Position numbers and translations under genes: made by a program
Part shown: positions 9,860-19,695 of the stretch, in pieces
How positions within the stretch are numbered: the stretch's first letter is position 1
How the letters are laid out: every line of letters begins with the position of its first letter
Notes under the pieces: model-generated
The model's database searches: none
What the model saw: the letters and a program-made list of their open reading frames with translations, nothing else
Told to the model about the DNA's origin: nothing
NCBI GenBank assembly: GCA_002104905.1
Contig: MCFE01000817.1
Coordinates: 1-33,589 of the forward strand
Source: Basidiobolus meristosporus CBS 931.73
Lineage: Eukaryota; Basidiobolomycota; Basidiobolomycetes; Basidiobolales; Basidiobolaceae
DNA: 33,589 bases
Direction of reading: 5' to 3'

Positions 9860-11424
9860 TCAAGAATCAAAGAATGCCATGCAGCAAGTTCTGTCCATAC
9901 AGCAAAGGTAACTCCAGATGCTCAGCCAGTAGCTACAAGGAATCACAGCTATGGCCTAGAGACAGCAAAGCCCTGTCTAGAGCAACTTCAGTGCAAAGGT
10001 CAACAAGCACCATGACAGTGTCAATGAGAACTTGGCTCTATGGGCCTAGATGTCAGCTTACACAGACTGAACAAATTTACCCCCTTGGCCAATTTGAAAA
10101 CCCTAATGATGGGTTGAAAGCAAGAATATTCTGGGAAGTGTATTATTGAAGACCTGATACTATTGAAGAAGCCATCATGATTGGCATGGATTCTGACTTT
10201 ATTATATTTTGGGTTGGAAAGTCCACAGTGACTAATCAGAAATGCTATAATACCCATTAAAGAAGACAATCAGAAGCAGTGGCAATGGAAATAGGCAATA
10301 TGCAGAAGAATTACAGCTCAGCAGAATGTAAGAATAGAGAAAATTGTCTCAATTACCATCAGCATGGGTGCATCTCAAGGTACTGCCCTCCAAGAAAAAA
10401 TGGACACCAGTCAGCAAGAACCTTTAACTATAAGGAAGCTCAAGAGCATAATGATATAGTCCATGATCTTGAAAAAGACTATGAGATGACCCTTACTAGA
10501 TAGAAGACTACTTATCCCAGATGACCTCAAACTCAGCAAAACTATTGAGTTTGAATGGATTTATCCATGGAGTATCTGCCAAGATCATGACAACCTTGCA
10601 AATCAATATTAGCTTCAGAAGATTGTTGGAACTTTCACATATTCAATGGCACTACTCAGCTATTGAGAATGAAGATCAAATATGCTAAAGAAGACATATG
10701 GGCCCACATAATTGGGAACTGCAGTTTGATCAGGTGCTTGGGAGAACATAGCTATTCATCCATAATCCATCAGTCAATTGGAGATCCCATGCCACTGAGG
10801 TTCAGAAAGGCAACCAGACCAATAAACTACTACCAGCCAGGCTGGACTTCATCATGGTCATTTATTGTGTGTTTGACACAAGTGAACTTAGCAAGATGTA
10901 GCTCTGCAAAGTACTTTGGAGAGGTAGCAAAATGCCTCTCATGGTAGTTACACATGATGCTCATTTAACTTTGGTTTTCCAGAAAATGCAGACTTTTCAG
11001 AAGAAATGGTAAGACATATTTCCATATTAACTTGTAATCATAACACCAGTCAGATATATGAAATTTACATTCAGGAGATAGCCCCACAGTGAACAAGACA
11101 CCTCACAGGATGGGTCCATTGGAGTTTGAAATGATTAAGAGACAAACCAATCAATACCTGAGGCGTTGCTAATTGGTAGCCATATTTTGCAAAAGAACAA
11201 CACTTGGAAGGAGCGTCAGCTAGCAGAGCAAGGACTATACAAGAACATTAAAAAGTCCATTGCATCTTACCTACAAGCAGACAGACACAGGAATACCTGA
11301 GAAGATTTAGCTAATAAAGCCAGAATCAAGCTTCTAAGACATACAGAAAATGCTGAACCATCAAGATGCTGATATCACATGGAGAGAAATTCAGGTGAAC
11401 CCTCTCAGCTTTAGTGGGGAAGGA
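9860..11424 (+). pseudogene. Decayed gypsy G gag-pol, internally deleted
   Basis: Pieces can be read in shifted frames. There is gag-like sequence from 9874, and a zinc-knuckle remnant near 10328-10388 in which the cysteines of CKNRENCLNYHQHGC are still visible. A protease-region block near 10525-10600 matches 23457-23520. A block near 10690-10960 matches 23700-23960. The start of RT (GDSPP.SKTP, near 11075-11160) matches 24025-24115. After about 11165 the sequence jumps to the extreme 3' end of pol (AGAAGATTTAGCT, 11300, as at 26850), so RT, RNase H and integrase are deleted. It ends in the purine tract AGTGGGGAAGGA before the 3' LTR. Confidence 0.75.
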
Positions 11425-11606
11425 TGTTTTGAACTCTGCTTGAAAGTAAGATAAGCTTATGGTCAAATCAATCAGTTTTAAGTTTAGTCTACATGCATGT
11501 CACCATTTTTGATCAAATCAGTAGTGTTAGAGACCAGATGAATCAGCAGATCCTTATCAGACAGTGTTTAGAATGTTAAGTAAAACTTAATAGGGTGATG
11601 GTGATG
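11425..11606 (+). mobile_element. Gypsy G copy 1, truncated 3' LTR
   Basis: It begins TGTTTTGAACTCTGC after the polypurine tract and follows family G up to GGGTGATGGTGATG, where it is cut by a minus-strand LTR of the same family at 11607. The second half of this LTR is not found on the far side, so sequence has been lost after the insertion. Confidence 0.75.
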
Positions 11607-12054
11607 TGTTACAAGTCTTGATTTAAGAGTTGTAGAGGAATAGGGAGTTTAGCTAGTGTGGTATTCACTAAACATGAGCTGATTTTTATTTAGGTTTTAA
11701 CAGCTCCTTCTATACATTTTGCTAGATCAATTGCTGACTAATTGTACTTCCTAATGTAGGTTGTGGCTGATGATTCATTTGATTGCATCATCATCACCCA
11801 ATAAGATCCTACTTAGTATCTATTTCTGTCTGATCAGGATCTGCTGATTCATCCGCAGACTGATGCATCATCATCACCCAATTAGATACTACTTAATGTA
11901 TCTACTTCTGTCTGATAAGGATTTGCTGATTCATTTGTTGACTGATGCTACTAATTTGATAGATAAAACTGATGTGCTGGTAGGCTAAATATAAAACTAG
12001 TTGATTTGACTAAAAAGTGATATAACATCAACATTTAAGCAGTATATCATAACA
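11607..12054 (-). mobile_element. Gypsy G LTR on minus strand, with internal duplication
   Basis: On the minus strand it reads TGTTATGATATACTGC...TTGTAACA and is the 3' LTR of a G element lying to its right. It is 448 bp, about 80 bp longer than its sisters, because a unit of about 80 bp is repeated in tandem (11785-11864 and 11865-11944; both start GCATCATCATCACCCAAT and contain TCTGTCTGAT.AGGAT.TGCTGATTCAT). Without the extra unit it has the family length. Confidence 0.85.
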
Positions 12055-12619
12055 TTCTCCCCTACCAAAGATGATAGCATTCTCCTGTATCTCTTTTCTT
12101 GTGATACCAATATCTTGGTGGCTCAGAATTATCAGCAAGTCTTGCAAGTTGGAGTCTGTCTCTAGGACCTAATTCTTTCTGGATATTCCCTTGTTTGTTC
12201 ACTAGTTGGTAAGTTGCAAATGGATATTCTCTGATGATCTTGAATGGTTCTGTACATTGTGGCTCACACTGCTTCTAAGTGTTATCTCTCAGCAATACAA
12301 AACCCCAAACTGTCAACCCTTCTGGTGATATATTCTTATCAAATCTCTGCTTTGTCTTTTCTGCATTTTGAGATATTTTTGCCGGTGCCTCTTGACAACT
12401 TTTTCTAGCTGCTGGTGTCCACTTGGCTTACTGAGCTAATCTTCTGAAGTGTCTGTAAGCATTGATTGTGTGAAATCTCCTGGAATCCTTGGTTCACATC
12501 CTTACTCTAAGTTAAATGGCAATTTTTGGGTGGTGTTAAGTACTCTAACTGTGCAGGTGAAAAGAGCTAGCTCTATATACTTATCCATTATACTAACAGC
12601 TCCATTTGCATACACAGGC
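12055..12619 (-). pseudogene. Gypsy G integrase C-terminal remnant (minus strand)
   Basis: The polypurine tract (minus strand GGTAGGGGAGAA) sits at 12055-12066, directly before the 3' LTR. Further right, the minus strand still encodes blocks such as MDKYIELALFTCTVRV, NTTQKLPF and GCEPRIPGDFTQ, the counterpart of DEYIEQALFACRVRV, NTTQQLPL and GCEPRIPGDLTQ at 26430-26570. Several stops and frame changes break it. The copia B element at 12620 cuts it off, and no continuation is seen beyond that element. Confidence 0.75.
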
Positions 12620-12989
12620 TGTTGAAATACTGGACTATTGGGTATCATTCAGCAGCTAAAACTTTACTTATCATTTCTGGAATAGTCTTGCTCACTCTAG
12701 GACTAATTTAGAGCCCCAAATTTGCCAGTTTCTTCACATCTATGAGCCTATGAATATTCCCCTATAGTCAAGATCAAAATAACACTTTTTACCAAACTTT
12801 ATGTACTAACACTGAAACTGTTACAGAATGCTCCTGAATGTCAATAAACCCTCTGTACTTAGTGTTGCAGCTGTATTACATCTACAAAGTTATAAATACT
12901 GATCCTCTTTATGAATAGTTGACAGCTCAGCTATTATTACTATATCTTGATAAGTTCCTTATATCCAGATCACTTCTTCAATTGCAACA
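12620..12989 (+). mobile_element. Copia family B 5' LTR, 370 bp
   Basis: It starts TGTTGAAATACTGG and ends CAATTGCAACA, followed by the primer site GGTTATGAGACC at 12990-13001. It carries TATAAATACTGA (12892-12903) as a likely TATA box. The same LTR is found complete as a solo copy on the minus strand (25148-25515, 368 bp) and interrupted at 6990-7737. It was inserted into the minus-strand gypsy G integrase remnant. Confidence 0.9.
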
Positions 12990-13700
12990 GGTTATGAGAC
13001 CTGATTGCCTTATTCTATTCCAAAGATGACTTCTACCAGCTAACAGAACAATACAAAAAGTATTTATGCAGGTGTAAATGATGAAGAAAAGATATTCTGT
13101 CTACTTTGCAGCCTACCAGAGAAGTATGAGCCACTCATGCTTTCTTTTGAAAGCTGAGAAGATAACTTGACTTTAGATGATGTCAAAGCAAGACTTCTCA
13201 ATGAAGAGCTCAGATGTAATGATCAAGCAGAGAAAATTGAAGAGAACCCTTTATTCATCTCAGAGAGGCACACAGAAAAGAAGGGGATACAACAAAACCA
13301 AAGAAAACCTGGTTGCTGTACTACTATGAGAAGCAGGACATTGGGCAAGAGAATGCAAGAAGAAACAAGCAGATAAGAAACAAAACTGGAGAAGGCAAGC
13401 CACATAGCTACTGATGAACAGTTGTCTGTAACTGTACAAGAGCATGCAAGTAACCAAGGTAATTAATGGTGTATTGCCTCTTGAGCATTGCAGCATATTT
13501 ATGGTATAAAGGAGTGGTAAAGCAACTTAAAGACTATTCCCATAAGAAAGGTTTATCTGGGAGACTACTCTGCACTGGAAGCTACTGCCAGTAGGTCTAT
13601 ACTACTAAATATAAGTATTATCTCCAGGGCTACAGCAGTAGAATAGACTGACAAAATCTAGGTCCCTGGAGTAGCTAAGAACCTACCCTCAGTCAGCAAA
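12990..13700 (+). pseudogene. Copia B gag remnant
   Basis: Readable blocks are EEKIFCLLCSLPEKYEPLML (about 13083-13142) and a frame at 13167-13376 beginning MTLDDVKARLLNEELRCNDQ. These correspond to the UBN2-type gag of copia elements, in which a LTLD.V...LL..E motif precedes the zinc knuckle. The knuckle survives only in part as AGHWARECKKK (about 13335-13365); its first cysteines are lost. Stops and frame changes separate the blocks. The related minus-strand gag at 15856-16606 shows the same order of motifs. Confidence 0.75.
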
Positions 13701-14640
13701 GCAACTGCTCAGGGACTGAAATTTGTTTTTACTAAGCTAAACTGCACCATATTGAGTAAAAATGGACAAAAGTTAGCTTTGGGAATCAGAGATCACCATA
13801 TATAGAGGTTACAATGCAATATCATTATACCTGAGTATGCCAATATTGCTGACACTGATGAAACCAACTGGGAGATGTGGCCTAGGAGGCTAGGACATGT
13901 TAGGGAACAGAAATGAGCCAATTGATGAAAAATGAGCTTGTTTTAGGCCTAAATTACTCAACTCCATTCAGATTGAGTGTCTGTAAGGAATTTTTATATG
14001 GCAAACAAGCTAGCCAATGTTTCAGAAGCTCAGAAGGCATTAACACTGCCAAAATATTGGCTATTGTACACTCAGACATATGTGGGCCCATAAGAACACT
14101 GTCCTTTGGAGCCAAGAGATACTATATGGTGTTTATTGATGACATGACAAGATATACATGGGTATGCTTCCTCAAAACAAAGGATGAGGCTTAAGAGATG
14201 TTTAAGCACTTCATGAACATGGAAGAAAAGCAAATTGGGTGTAAATTGAAGTTACTACAAAAAGTCAATGGATGGGAATATTACTCAAAGGAGTTTGTAA
14301 AATACTGCGCATCTGCTGATATAACTATGCAGACCACTATTCCACATAGTCCACAGCATAATGGAGTAGCAGAACATGCATATAGAACAATAATGCAGAT
14401 GGGAAGATCAAAGCTATATGATAAGGGAATGAACCGCAAGTTTGGTGCTGAATCTGTTGCTAGCTCAGTATACATCAAGAATAGATGCCCAACAAAAGCA
14501 CTACAGGAATTTACACCTTTTGAAGCATTTACTGGCAAAACACCAGACCTTCAGCACCTCAGGATCTTTGGCAGTGATATCTTTTATCACATCCCTGACA
14601 AAAAACACTCAAAGCTGGAACTAAAGAGTAAATAGGGATC
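13701..14640 (+). pseudogene. Copia B protease tail and integrase, broken
   Basis: The frame near 13672-13760 reads LPSVSKATAQGLKF, matching LLSVSKATAEGLSF of the minus-strand element (protease C-terminal part). A GAG-pre-integrase remnant, RRLGH, follows near 13887. The integrase core runs 14060-14635. IVHSDICGP carries the first catalytic Asp (about 14071), and FIDDMTRYTWVCFLK follows. The second Asp, normally in TDNG, is lost (KVNGWEYYS, about 14265), and NGVAEHAYRT (about 14361) carries the Glu. One stop at 14194 splits it. The missing Asp makes it inactive even if read through. Confidence 0.85.
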
Positions 14641-15400
14641 TTTCTTTGGTATTGTCATGATACTAAAGGGCTAACAATGTATGATGGCAAAATTTAGAGG
14701 CGGATAAAGAGCAGAAATATTGTATATGAGAAGATTTCAAATCAGAAAGCCACAGAAATCATTGGCCAGCTGCCTGATGATGCAATCAACACTAATGAAG
14801 AAGATATGTACCAAATTCAGCCAGATACAGAAGATACTTCTACTAATTCCAGATCAGAGCAGTTTATCCCAGTTTGGAAATCTACAAGAGTAAGAAGTGC
14901 CCCTGGATCCTGGTGGCAGACATCTAATGATGATGAAGCAGCTTATCTTGCCTTATGTGCCAAACCTCAGAATCTGGAGCTGGCAATGCAAAGTCCAGTT
15001 ACTACAATGTGGCAACAAGCTATGCAGGAGTAGTACCAATCACTGATCAAAGCAAGAATGTGGGAACTGGTAGATTTACCCAATGCAAGAAAGCCAATAG
15101 AATGTAGATGGGTCTGCAAGATCAAGATAATCTCAAATGATACTGTTGATAAGTACAATGCTAGATTGGTGGCTAAAGGCTATTCCCAAATCCAATGAAT
15201 AGGCTTTAAGGAAACATTTGCTCTGATTGTGAAGTTTAACTCCATTAGGGCAATTCAAGCCCTGGCAGCTATACACAGTGTAGATCTTCACTAAATGGAC
15301 GTCAAAACAGCCTTTCTAAATGGGGATCTGCCAGACACTATATATATGGAGCAACCAGAAAATTTTAACAGTCAAAATAGGCTTCCAAATATGATGGAAT
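14641..15400 (+). pseudogene. Copia B reverse transcriptase, N-terminal part
   Basis: After a linker (open at 14806-15033) comes the start of the RVT_2 domain: MWELVDLPNARKPIECRWVC, YNARLVAKGYSQ, ETFALIVKFNSIRAIQALAA, MDVKTAFLNGDL and IYMEQPENF, from about 15058 to 15365. MDVKTAFLNG contains the first catalytic Asp of the polymerase. In-frame stops occur at 15031-15033, near 15196 and near 15292. Similarity stops at about 15400, before the YVDD motif, where a minus-strand copia begins. The element lacks the rest of RT, RNase H and the 3' LTR. Confidence 0.85.
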
Positions 15401-15457
15401 ATAAGTCAACTTGTATATATTCTGATCTCCCATACCCAAAGCAATATGGGCACCATT

Positions 15458-15800
15458 TCAATTAGTGATCTTGCATCCAGAATTGTCAAAGCTGAAACTG
15501 AGTCCTTCTGCAGTGGCCTTGCTTACAGAGAGTAGGTGCTTGGCTATTTCTGGTACATAGAGTACTTCTTTAAAGGTCAGTGTACGGCTTCCTTTGCTGC
15601 TGCTTAGGTTTACTTGGATAGTTCCTTCTCCCAATGCATCAAGTGTTCTATTGTCACCCATGAAAACCTTCTTAATTGGAATTTCTTAATATTGGGTAAA
15701 AAGTTCTTTTTGGTGTGTAAAATGTTGAGATGCTCTAGAATCAAATACCACATCTGTGAATCCTGGTTTGTGGTCATATTTGGTGCAGATATGAATAGTC
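15458..15800 (-). pseudogene. Copia A protease region (minus strand)
   Basis: On the minus strand, about 15750-15460 reads YDHKPGFTDVVFDSRASQHF, then VFMGDNRTLDALGEGTI and KEVLYVPEIAKHLLSVSKAT, the typical copia aspartic protease and following segment. The catalytic motif is DSRAS in place of the usual DSGAS, so the active-site Gly is replaced by Arg. One stop lies upstream of VFMGDN, and the frame differs from that of gag. Similarity ends at about 15430-15458, where the element meets the plus-strand copia B. Confidence 0.8.
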
Positions 15801-15855
15801 TATATTCAGTTATTGCAGCATTTCCATATTCAGGCTTCTTTTGCTGATTATCTTT

Positions 15856-16606
15856 CTATTTGAGACACCGGTCTGATGTGTGTCCTTTTCTTTTGCAGTA
15901 GCTACAATGCAGGTTGCTGTCACCTTTGTAAGGTCTTGGGTACCTCTTTTGTAGGTTAACATTACTTATTAAAGCATTTTCTTCTTCCTTTCTATTTGCG
16001 CTTGATTTTCTTAATTCTTCATCCAGGAGCCTTCCATAAACATAATTTAAGGTAAAATCTTCAGTTCTAGACTCTGGGGCTAATACAAGGCCCTTAAACC
16101 TGTCTGTCAGGCTATTCAGGATGATAACTATGACATCCTCACTAGTAGTTGGTATGGCCACAAATTCCATCTCATCTACCAGCAGGGTGATTCTGTTAAT
16201 TATATTTTTCATTTCTTCTCCTGACTGCATCTTTGTAGTAAAGCATTTTTGTCTCAGATACATTTTCTTAGCAGCTCAACATGACTGGTAGGTGTCTTCT
16301 AGTGCTTTCCAGGCATTCTTTGCCATTTTTGCACTTGAGCATTGAATTAGCAATTTGTCTTTAACATTATGGCAAGTGCAGTTAAAGGCACTTTGTTCTT
16401 TATTCTGGTACTTCAAGGCTTCCTCTCCCATGTTTTTAGGAGGACATTCTTCTCCCATGACTATATCCCAAAGGCCTCTTTCTTGTAGCAGCAAATTCAT
16501 CTTCACCTTCCACACTTGGTAGTTAGACCCATCTAACTTTTCAGCAGAGGGAAAAATTCCAGTAATAGCAGTTGTAGGCATTGCAGAGAGTGGCAGCTTG
16601 GGGCTC
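15856..16606 (-). pseudogene. Copia A gag with zinc knuckle (minus strand)
   Basis: The start ATG lies inside the primer site (MSPKLPLSAM, near 16605). The frame runs to 15856 with a single in-frame TGA at 16276-16278. Motifs in order are KLDGSNYQVWKVKMNLLLQE (UBN2-type gag start), NAWKALEDTY, INRITLLVDEM, LNSLTDRFKGL, LNYVYGRLLDEEL and the zinc knuckle CSYCKRKGHTSDRC (CX2CX4HX4C, about 15865-15906). At about 250 codons it has the length expected for a copia capsid domain. It is the best preserved copia gene in the window. The frame at 16607-16800 upstream of this ATG lies in the LTR and is not part of gag. Confidence 0.88.
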
Positions 16607-16612
16607 ATAACC

Positions 16613-16835
16613 TGTTGTAAGAGTCTTGAGTATATTGGAAGTGATTGGGAGAACAAGTAGATTATGTGGTTTTCACTTAATGATTCATTGAATGTAAAAG
16701 TAGTATTTATACTTTTACATGGTCTTGGCATAACAAACACGTAGAATAAGTTAAAGAAGGTGCCAAGAACATGTGTGCAAAGTTTGGACTGCTTGGACAA
16801 CTTTGAGAATTTTCATGTTCTGGGTACAGTCAACA
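16613..16835 (-). mobile_element. Copia A 5' LTR (minus strand), 223 bp
   Basis: On the minus strand it starts TGTTGACTGTACCC (16835) and ends CTTACAACA (16613), and is followed by the half-tRNA primer site at 16612-16601 (GGTTATGAGCCC). GTATAAATACTAC near 16700 is the likely TATA box. It aligns with the plus-strand copy at 2450-3051 once the solo LTR there is removed. It abuts the D-family fragment at 16836, so the element inserted into D. Confidence 0.85.
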
Positions 16836-17047
16836 TAAGGTCAGAACACTGCTGTAGAAGTGAAGAACACTGCTTATAGTATATTTTGAACGTAATATTG
16901 AGGACATTGGTGGAAGTTATATCTTCTATTGCTATATCAAACTCCCAATAAACTATTTCAGTATTAGTATACTGGAAGTTGTTGTTAACTGCTGATTAGC
17001 TTCTACATCATAGAACAAGCCCCAAACTAATCATAATACAACACAAT
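16836..17047 (+). repeat. Repeat D 3'-terminal fragment, second copy
   Basis: This is a direct repeat of 23230-23442, highly similar from AAGGTCAGAACACTGCTG to AATCATAATACAACACAA. It contains CCAATAAA-type signals. The left end is cut by the copia A LTR, and the rest of D is not found beyond the copia. The repeat ends in CACAATA here and CACAACA at 23442, an LTR-like terminus. Confidence 0.85.
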
Positions 17048-18203
17048 AGATCACTGTCCACCCTGGGTAGCTGCCTGCATCTATTGCAATATGAGTTTGT
17101 ATGCCATCCTGCAGAATACTAGTAAATGATCTTCATGTCAAAAAGTGTAATATTGTCTGCATTGGAGATACCCTGGCCATCTGCAAGATAGCTGGCTTTT
17201 TGGGGCACAGTAATTGGTATTGCTATTGAATGTGTCTGATCCTGAGAATTTGCTTCATATTTACACATATCATTATTGTCTCTACACAATTATCAAGAAC
17301 ATATTCTTCCCACAGAGAGAACAAATAGAAGCCAGTATGCAATTGCAGCAAAGTTGGCAAGCAATAAGCCGCTGGCTGGAATATGGAATCAATTGGAAAC
17401 TGGAGATACTTAAGACAGAGTGTATATGTTGAAGCAAAGGCTTCCTTGTGGGAGCAATGCATTGGCTCTTCAACAATATGCCTTTACTGATGACTAAGTT
17501 ATACATAGGGCATTTCAACCTAAATGAGCCCTTCATGCCCCTACAGCATTTACACACTGAGCTTGCATTGAGATTCATGTGGCTATACTACAGGCAAGAT
17601 GCCAAAAGGATAGATCTCAGCCACTAGTGCATCCAATCTCTACTCCATCTTGCTTGGTGTCTGAAGAATGCTGGACAATGCTTCACCTTTTAGGGGTTAC
17701 TTATAGGGTAGCTGTATGGGGATATAGGAAGACAAGTCTAGTTGCATATACTACCAAATCCTAGTCTCATCAAGAATGTAGCCTTGAGGTCTGTCATGGA
17801 TTTGATGAGTTACTGCATGGCAGACAGCCAGGAAGAGTTGGAGAGTACTGAGGACAGATGTGGACATGGAGACACCTATGCCTGTTGCATTAAGAAGTTA
17901 AGTTGCCCAAATACATGAGTTATCAGTTACATAATGCACAGTTGGGCTGGACGCAACAACCAACTAATTTTGATTAGGACACCTTTCCCAAAGTTAGCCA
18001 GGTCTCCACTGGGCACAAGCTGATTTCTACACCATTCAATACAAAGTTCCTACAAATAAGAGCCAGAGCATACATGTAGGGGGACTAGAATATATCAGGG
18101 AGAAGAAACATATTGTTTAAGTACCAAAGAGTATTTTACAGATATTCAAGAGGTATTCATGGCAGCAGTGGCAGCAGCCTAGCATATGTTTGCAAGATGT
18201 TTA
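17048..18203. other. Unassigned stretch, no gene recognised
   Basis: Short open frames on both strands (17214-17578 and 17579-17764) overlap each other and have no motif I can name. The order of short Trp- and Tyr-rich segments could be a decayed copia RNase H region, but I cannot support this residue by residue. No LTR or repeat border is evident. Confidence 0.4.
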
Positions 18204-18420
18204 TGTTACCAACAACACAATGTCATGATCACATGACATCCCTGGTCTCCAATTATCTAGCCAAATCAAGTCAGTGAAGAAATCCCAGCTCCTTCTAGAA
18301 TGTTCTACTACATTCTAGCAACTTCTTGAAAGCTCCATGTCAATGTTACACAATGAAAAATTCTATGGAAGCTTCCCATTGGAATATATGTAGTCCCATG
18401 ACATATATGATAGACTTGTT
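18204..18420 (+). mobile_element. LTR fragment related to the young gypsy H
   Basis: Starting TGTTAC near 18204, it follows the H LTR at 28891-29080: GTCATGATCACATGACA, TTCTAGAA/TTCTGGAA blocks, TTACACAATG, TTC.ATGGAAGCTT.CCAT and ATAGTCC/GTAGTCC. It stops at about 18420, just before the AGTGCC palindrome that begins the Harbinger-like element. About the first two fifths of the LTR are present, so H-type elements have been in this genome for some time. Confidence 0.65.
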
Positions 18421-18428
18421 CCGTTGGA

Positions 18429-18500
18429 TAGTGCCACATAGTGCCAGCCTGTTTATAGTGCCGGATTGATCTGGCACTTTACGGCACTATCTGGCACTAT
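18429..18500. repeat. AGTGCC palindrome, probable transposon end
   Basis: Three direct AGTGCC copies (18430, 18440, 18457) are followed by three inverted copies GGCACT (18473, 18483, 18493), around a centre near 18465. Most are spaced 10 bp, one helical turn. The arrangement can fold into a hairpin and also looks like clustered transposase-binding sites in a terminal or subterminal region of the Harbinger-like element that follows. No matching end was found to the right of 20928. Confidence 0.7.
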
Positions 18501-18594
18501 AATTTCTACCATGATGCCAGTGGTATGATACAGTTACTGGTAATTTTACTCAATCTTACTTATGTTGCTCAGAATTGTGCTTTCCTTGCTTTAT

Positions 18595-19424
18595 TTACTC
18601 TTCATAATGCTCCAGACACATTTCTCTCAGTGGATGTCTTCTTGTATGAACATACTGTGCATTAATAAGTATCTTAACTATTTTACCTATTCTGCTGTTT
18701 TCTCCTATATATGACTTTCCTCTGTATTTACCTGCCAATATGCTGAATTTCTTCAGATATCCAAATGTGTGCTCTACCCTTACTCTGAAATGATTAAATA
18801 TCTCATTGTAGAGCTTCTGCTTCCTGCTAAGCACACCATTCCTTGGCTTCCTATAAGCTGTAATACATCCTAATCTCTGACAGTGCTTGAAACTTTGCAC
18901 AGTGTGCCTTGTACTTGCCAGAATAAAAGTGCCTCTGCCCTCTAGAAGGTCTGTTAATCCTCACTGGGAAGGTATCCAAAATACTCCTGATATGGAACCT
19001 GTTGCTGAACACTCTGGGATATGGAAGTCTATTGAAGCTTCTGAACCTAGTATTCCAAGCTTGCTCTAAGTCATTCATACCCTCTGCAAGGTGGTTCTCC
19101 ATTGCTGTCAGCTGGGAATGAAAGCTTCTAGGACTTTTGTTGCCATGGATGGTGGGATGAAACCTTGTGGGGCAATAGTTCTTGTAATAGCAGAGAAGCT
19201 TAACAAGGGATCTCCTTGAGTAGATTGGGGTTGATGGTCCACAGTACTTGGTATAGATCTTCTCCAGTGTGTCAAAAGGAAATCCAGTGGTAGTGATGGG
19301 ATTGATGAGAAAAGACCATTCAGATGAGTAAGTCGTATTAAAATTGATGGATGATTGTATGGAGGCATTTTGAATTGATTTGGCGCAATCTGCGCTATTT
19401 ATCTGATTTTTAACACATTATGGT
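18595..19424 (-). pseudogene. PIF/Harbinger-like DDE transposase, internally deleted
   Basis: The minus strand carries an open frame from about 19424 to 18851 with RRSLVKLLCYYKNYCP, then NRFHIRSILDTFPVRINRPS (first catalytic Asp at 18974-18976) and RHFYSGKYKAHCAKFQ, the usual DDE_Tnp_4 signature. A second frame (18900-18595) gives RNGVLSRKQKLYNEIFNHFR and VRVEHTFGYLKKFSILAGKY with the catalytic Glu (18772-18774). Only 67 codons separate these Asp and Glu residues, far fewer than in the family, and the block with the second Asp is absent. Together with the frame change near 18880 this indicates an internal deletion. No ATG is found at the 5' end, so the start may be in a lost exon. The enzyme would cut and paste DNA; this copy cannot. 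Confidence 0.85.
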
Positions 19425-19695
19425 TAAATCTCCATCAATTGCCATGTATCCCATCATTATGTTGCAAAAATCATCCGCAAACAATGCCTTGGTACTTTTA
19501 TTGATGCTTTAATCATAGGTCTATAATCAAATAGGAAATCTGCGATTGATGTGATCTGATCTGTGTCAACGCGATCCAAGATGCATCATGCATAATATAT
19601 GGAAAATTCAACAATCACTTTAGTTTTCATATATATTTCATATAAGACCAGGTTGATGCCAATATACTGCTGTATAAGTATCCAAATCCGTTGCT
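19425..19695. promoter_or_regulatory. Intergenic region between divergent Harbinger frames
   Basis: This spacer of about 270 bp separates the minus-strand transposase from the plus-strand partner frame, so promoters for both would lie here. It is A/T-rich, with ATATATTTCATATA-type stretches near 19630 and a GGCGCAATCTGCGC motif just inside the transposase side (19382). No firm promoter element can be assigned. Confidence 0.35.

Noticed and set aside
11785-11944. A CRISPR-like or satellite array from the ATCATCATCACCCA repeats
   Set aside because: There are only two units, both inside an LTR; the long shared parts are LTR sequence, not spacers.
13223-13496. Minus-strand frames opposite the copia B gag
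   Set aside because: They are Leu/Ser/Cys-rich shadows of the gag reading frame on the plus strand.
17223-17764. Possible copia RNase H remnant
   Set aside because: Short Trp/Tyr-containing segments are suggestive, but I could not line up conserved motifs in order, so I left the stretch unassigned.
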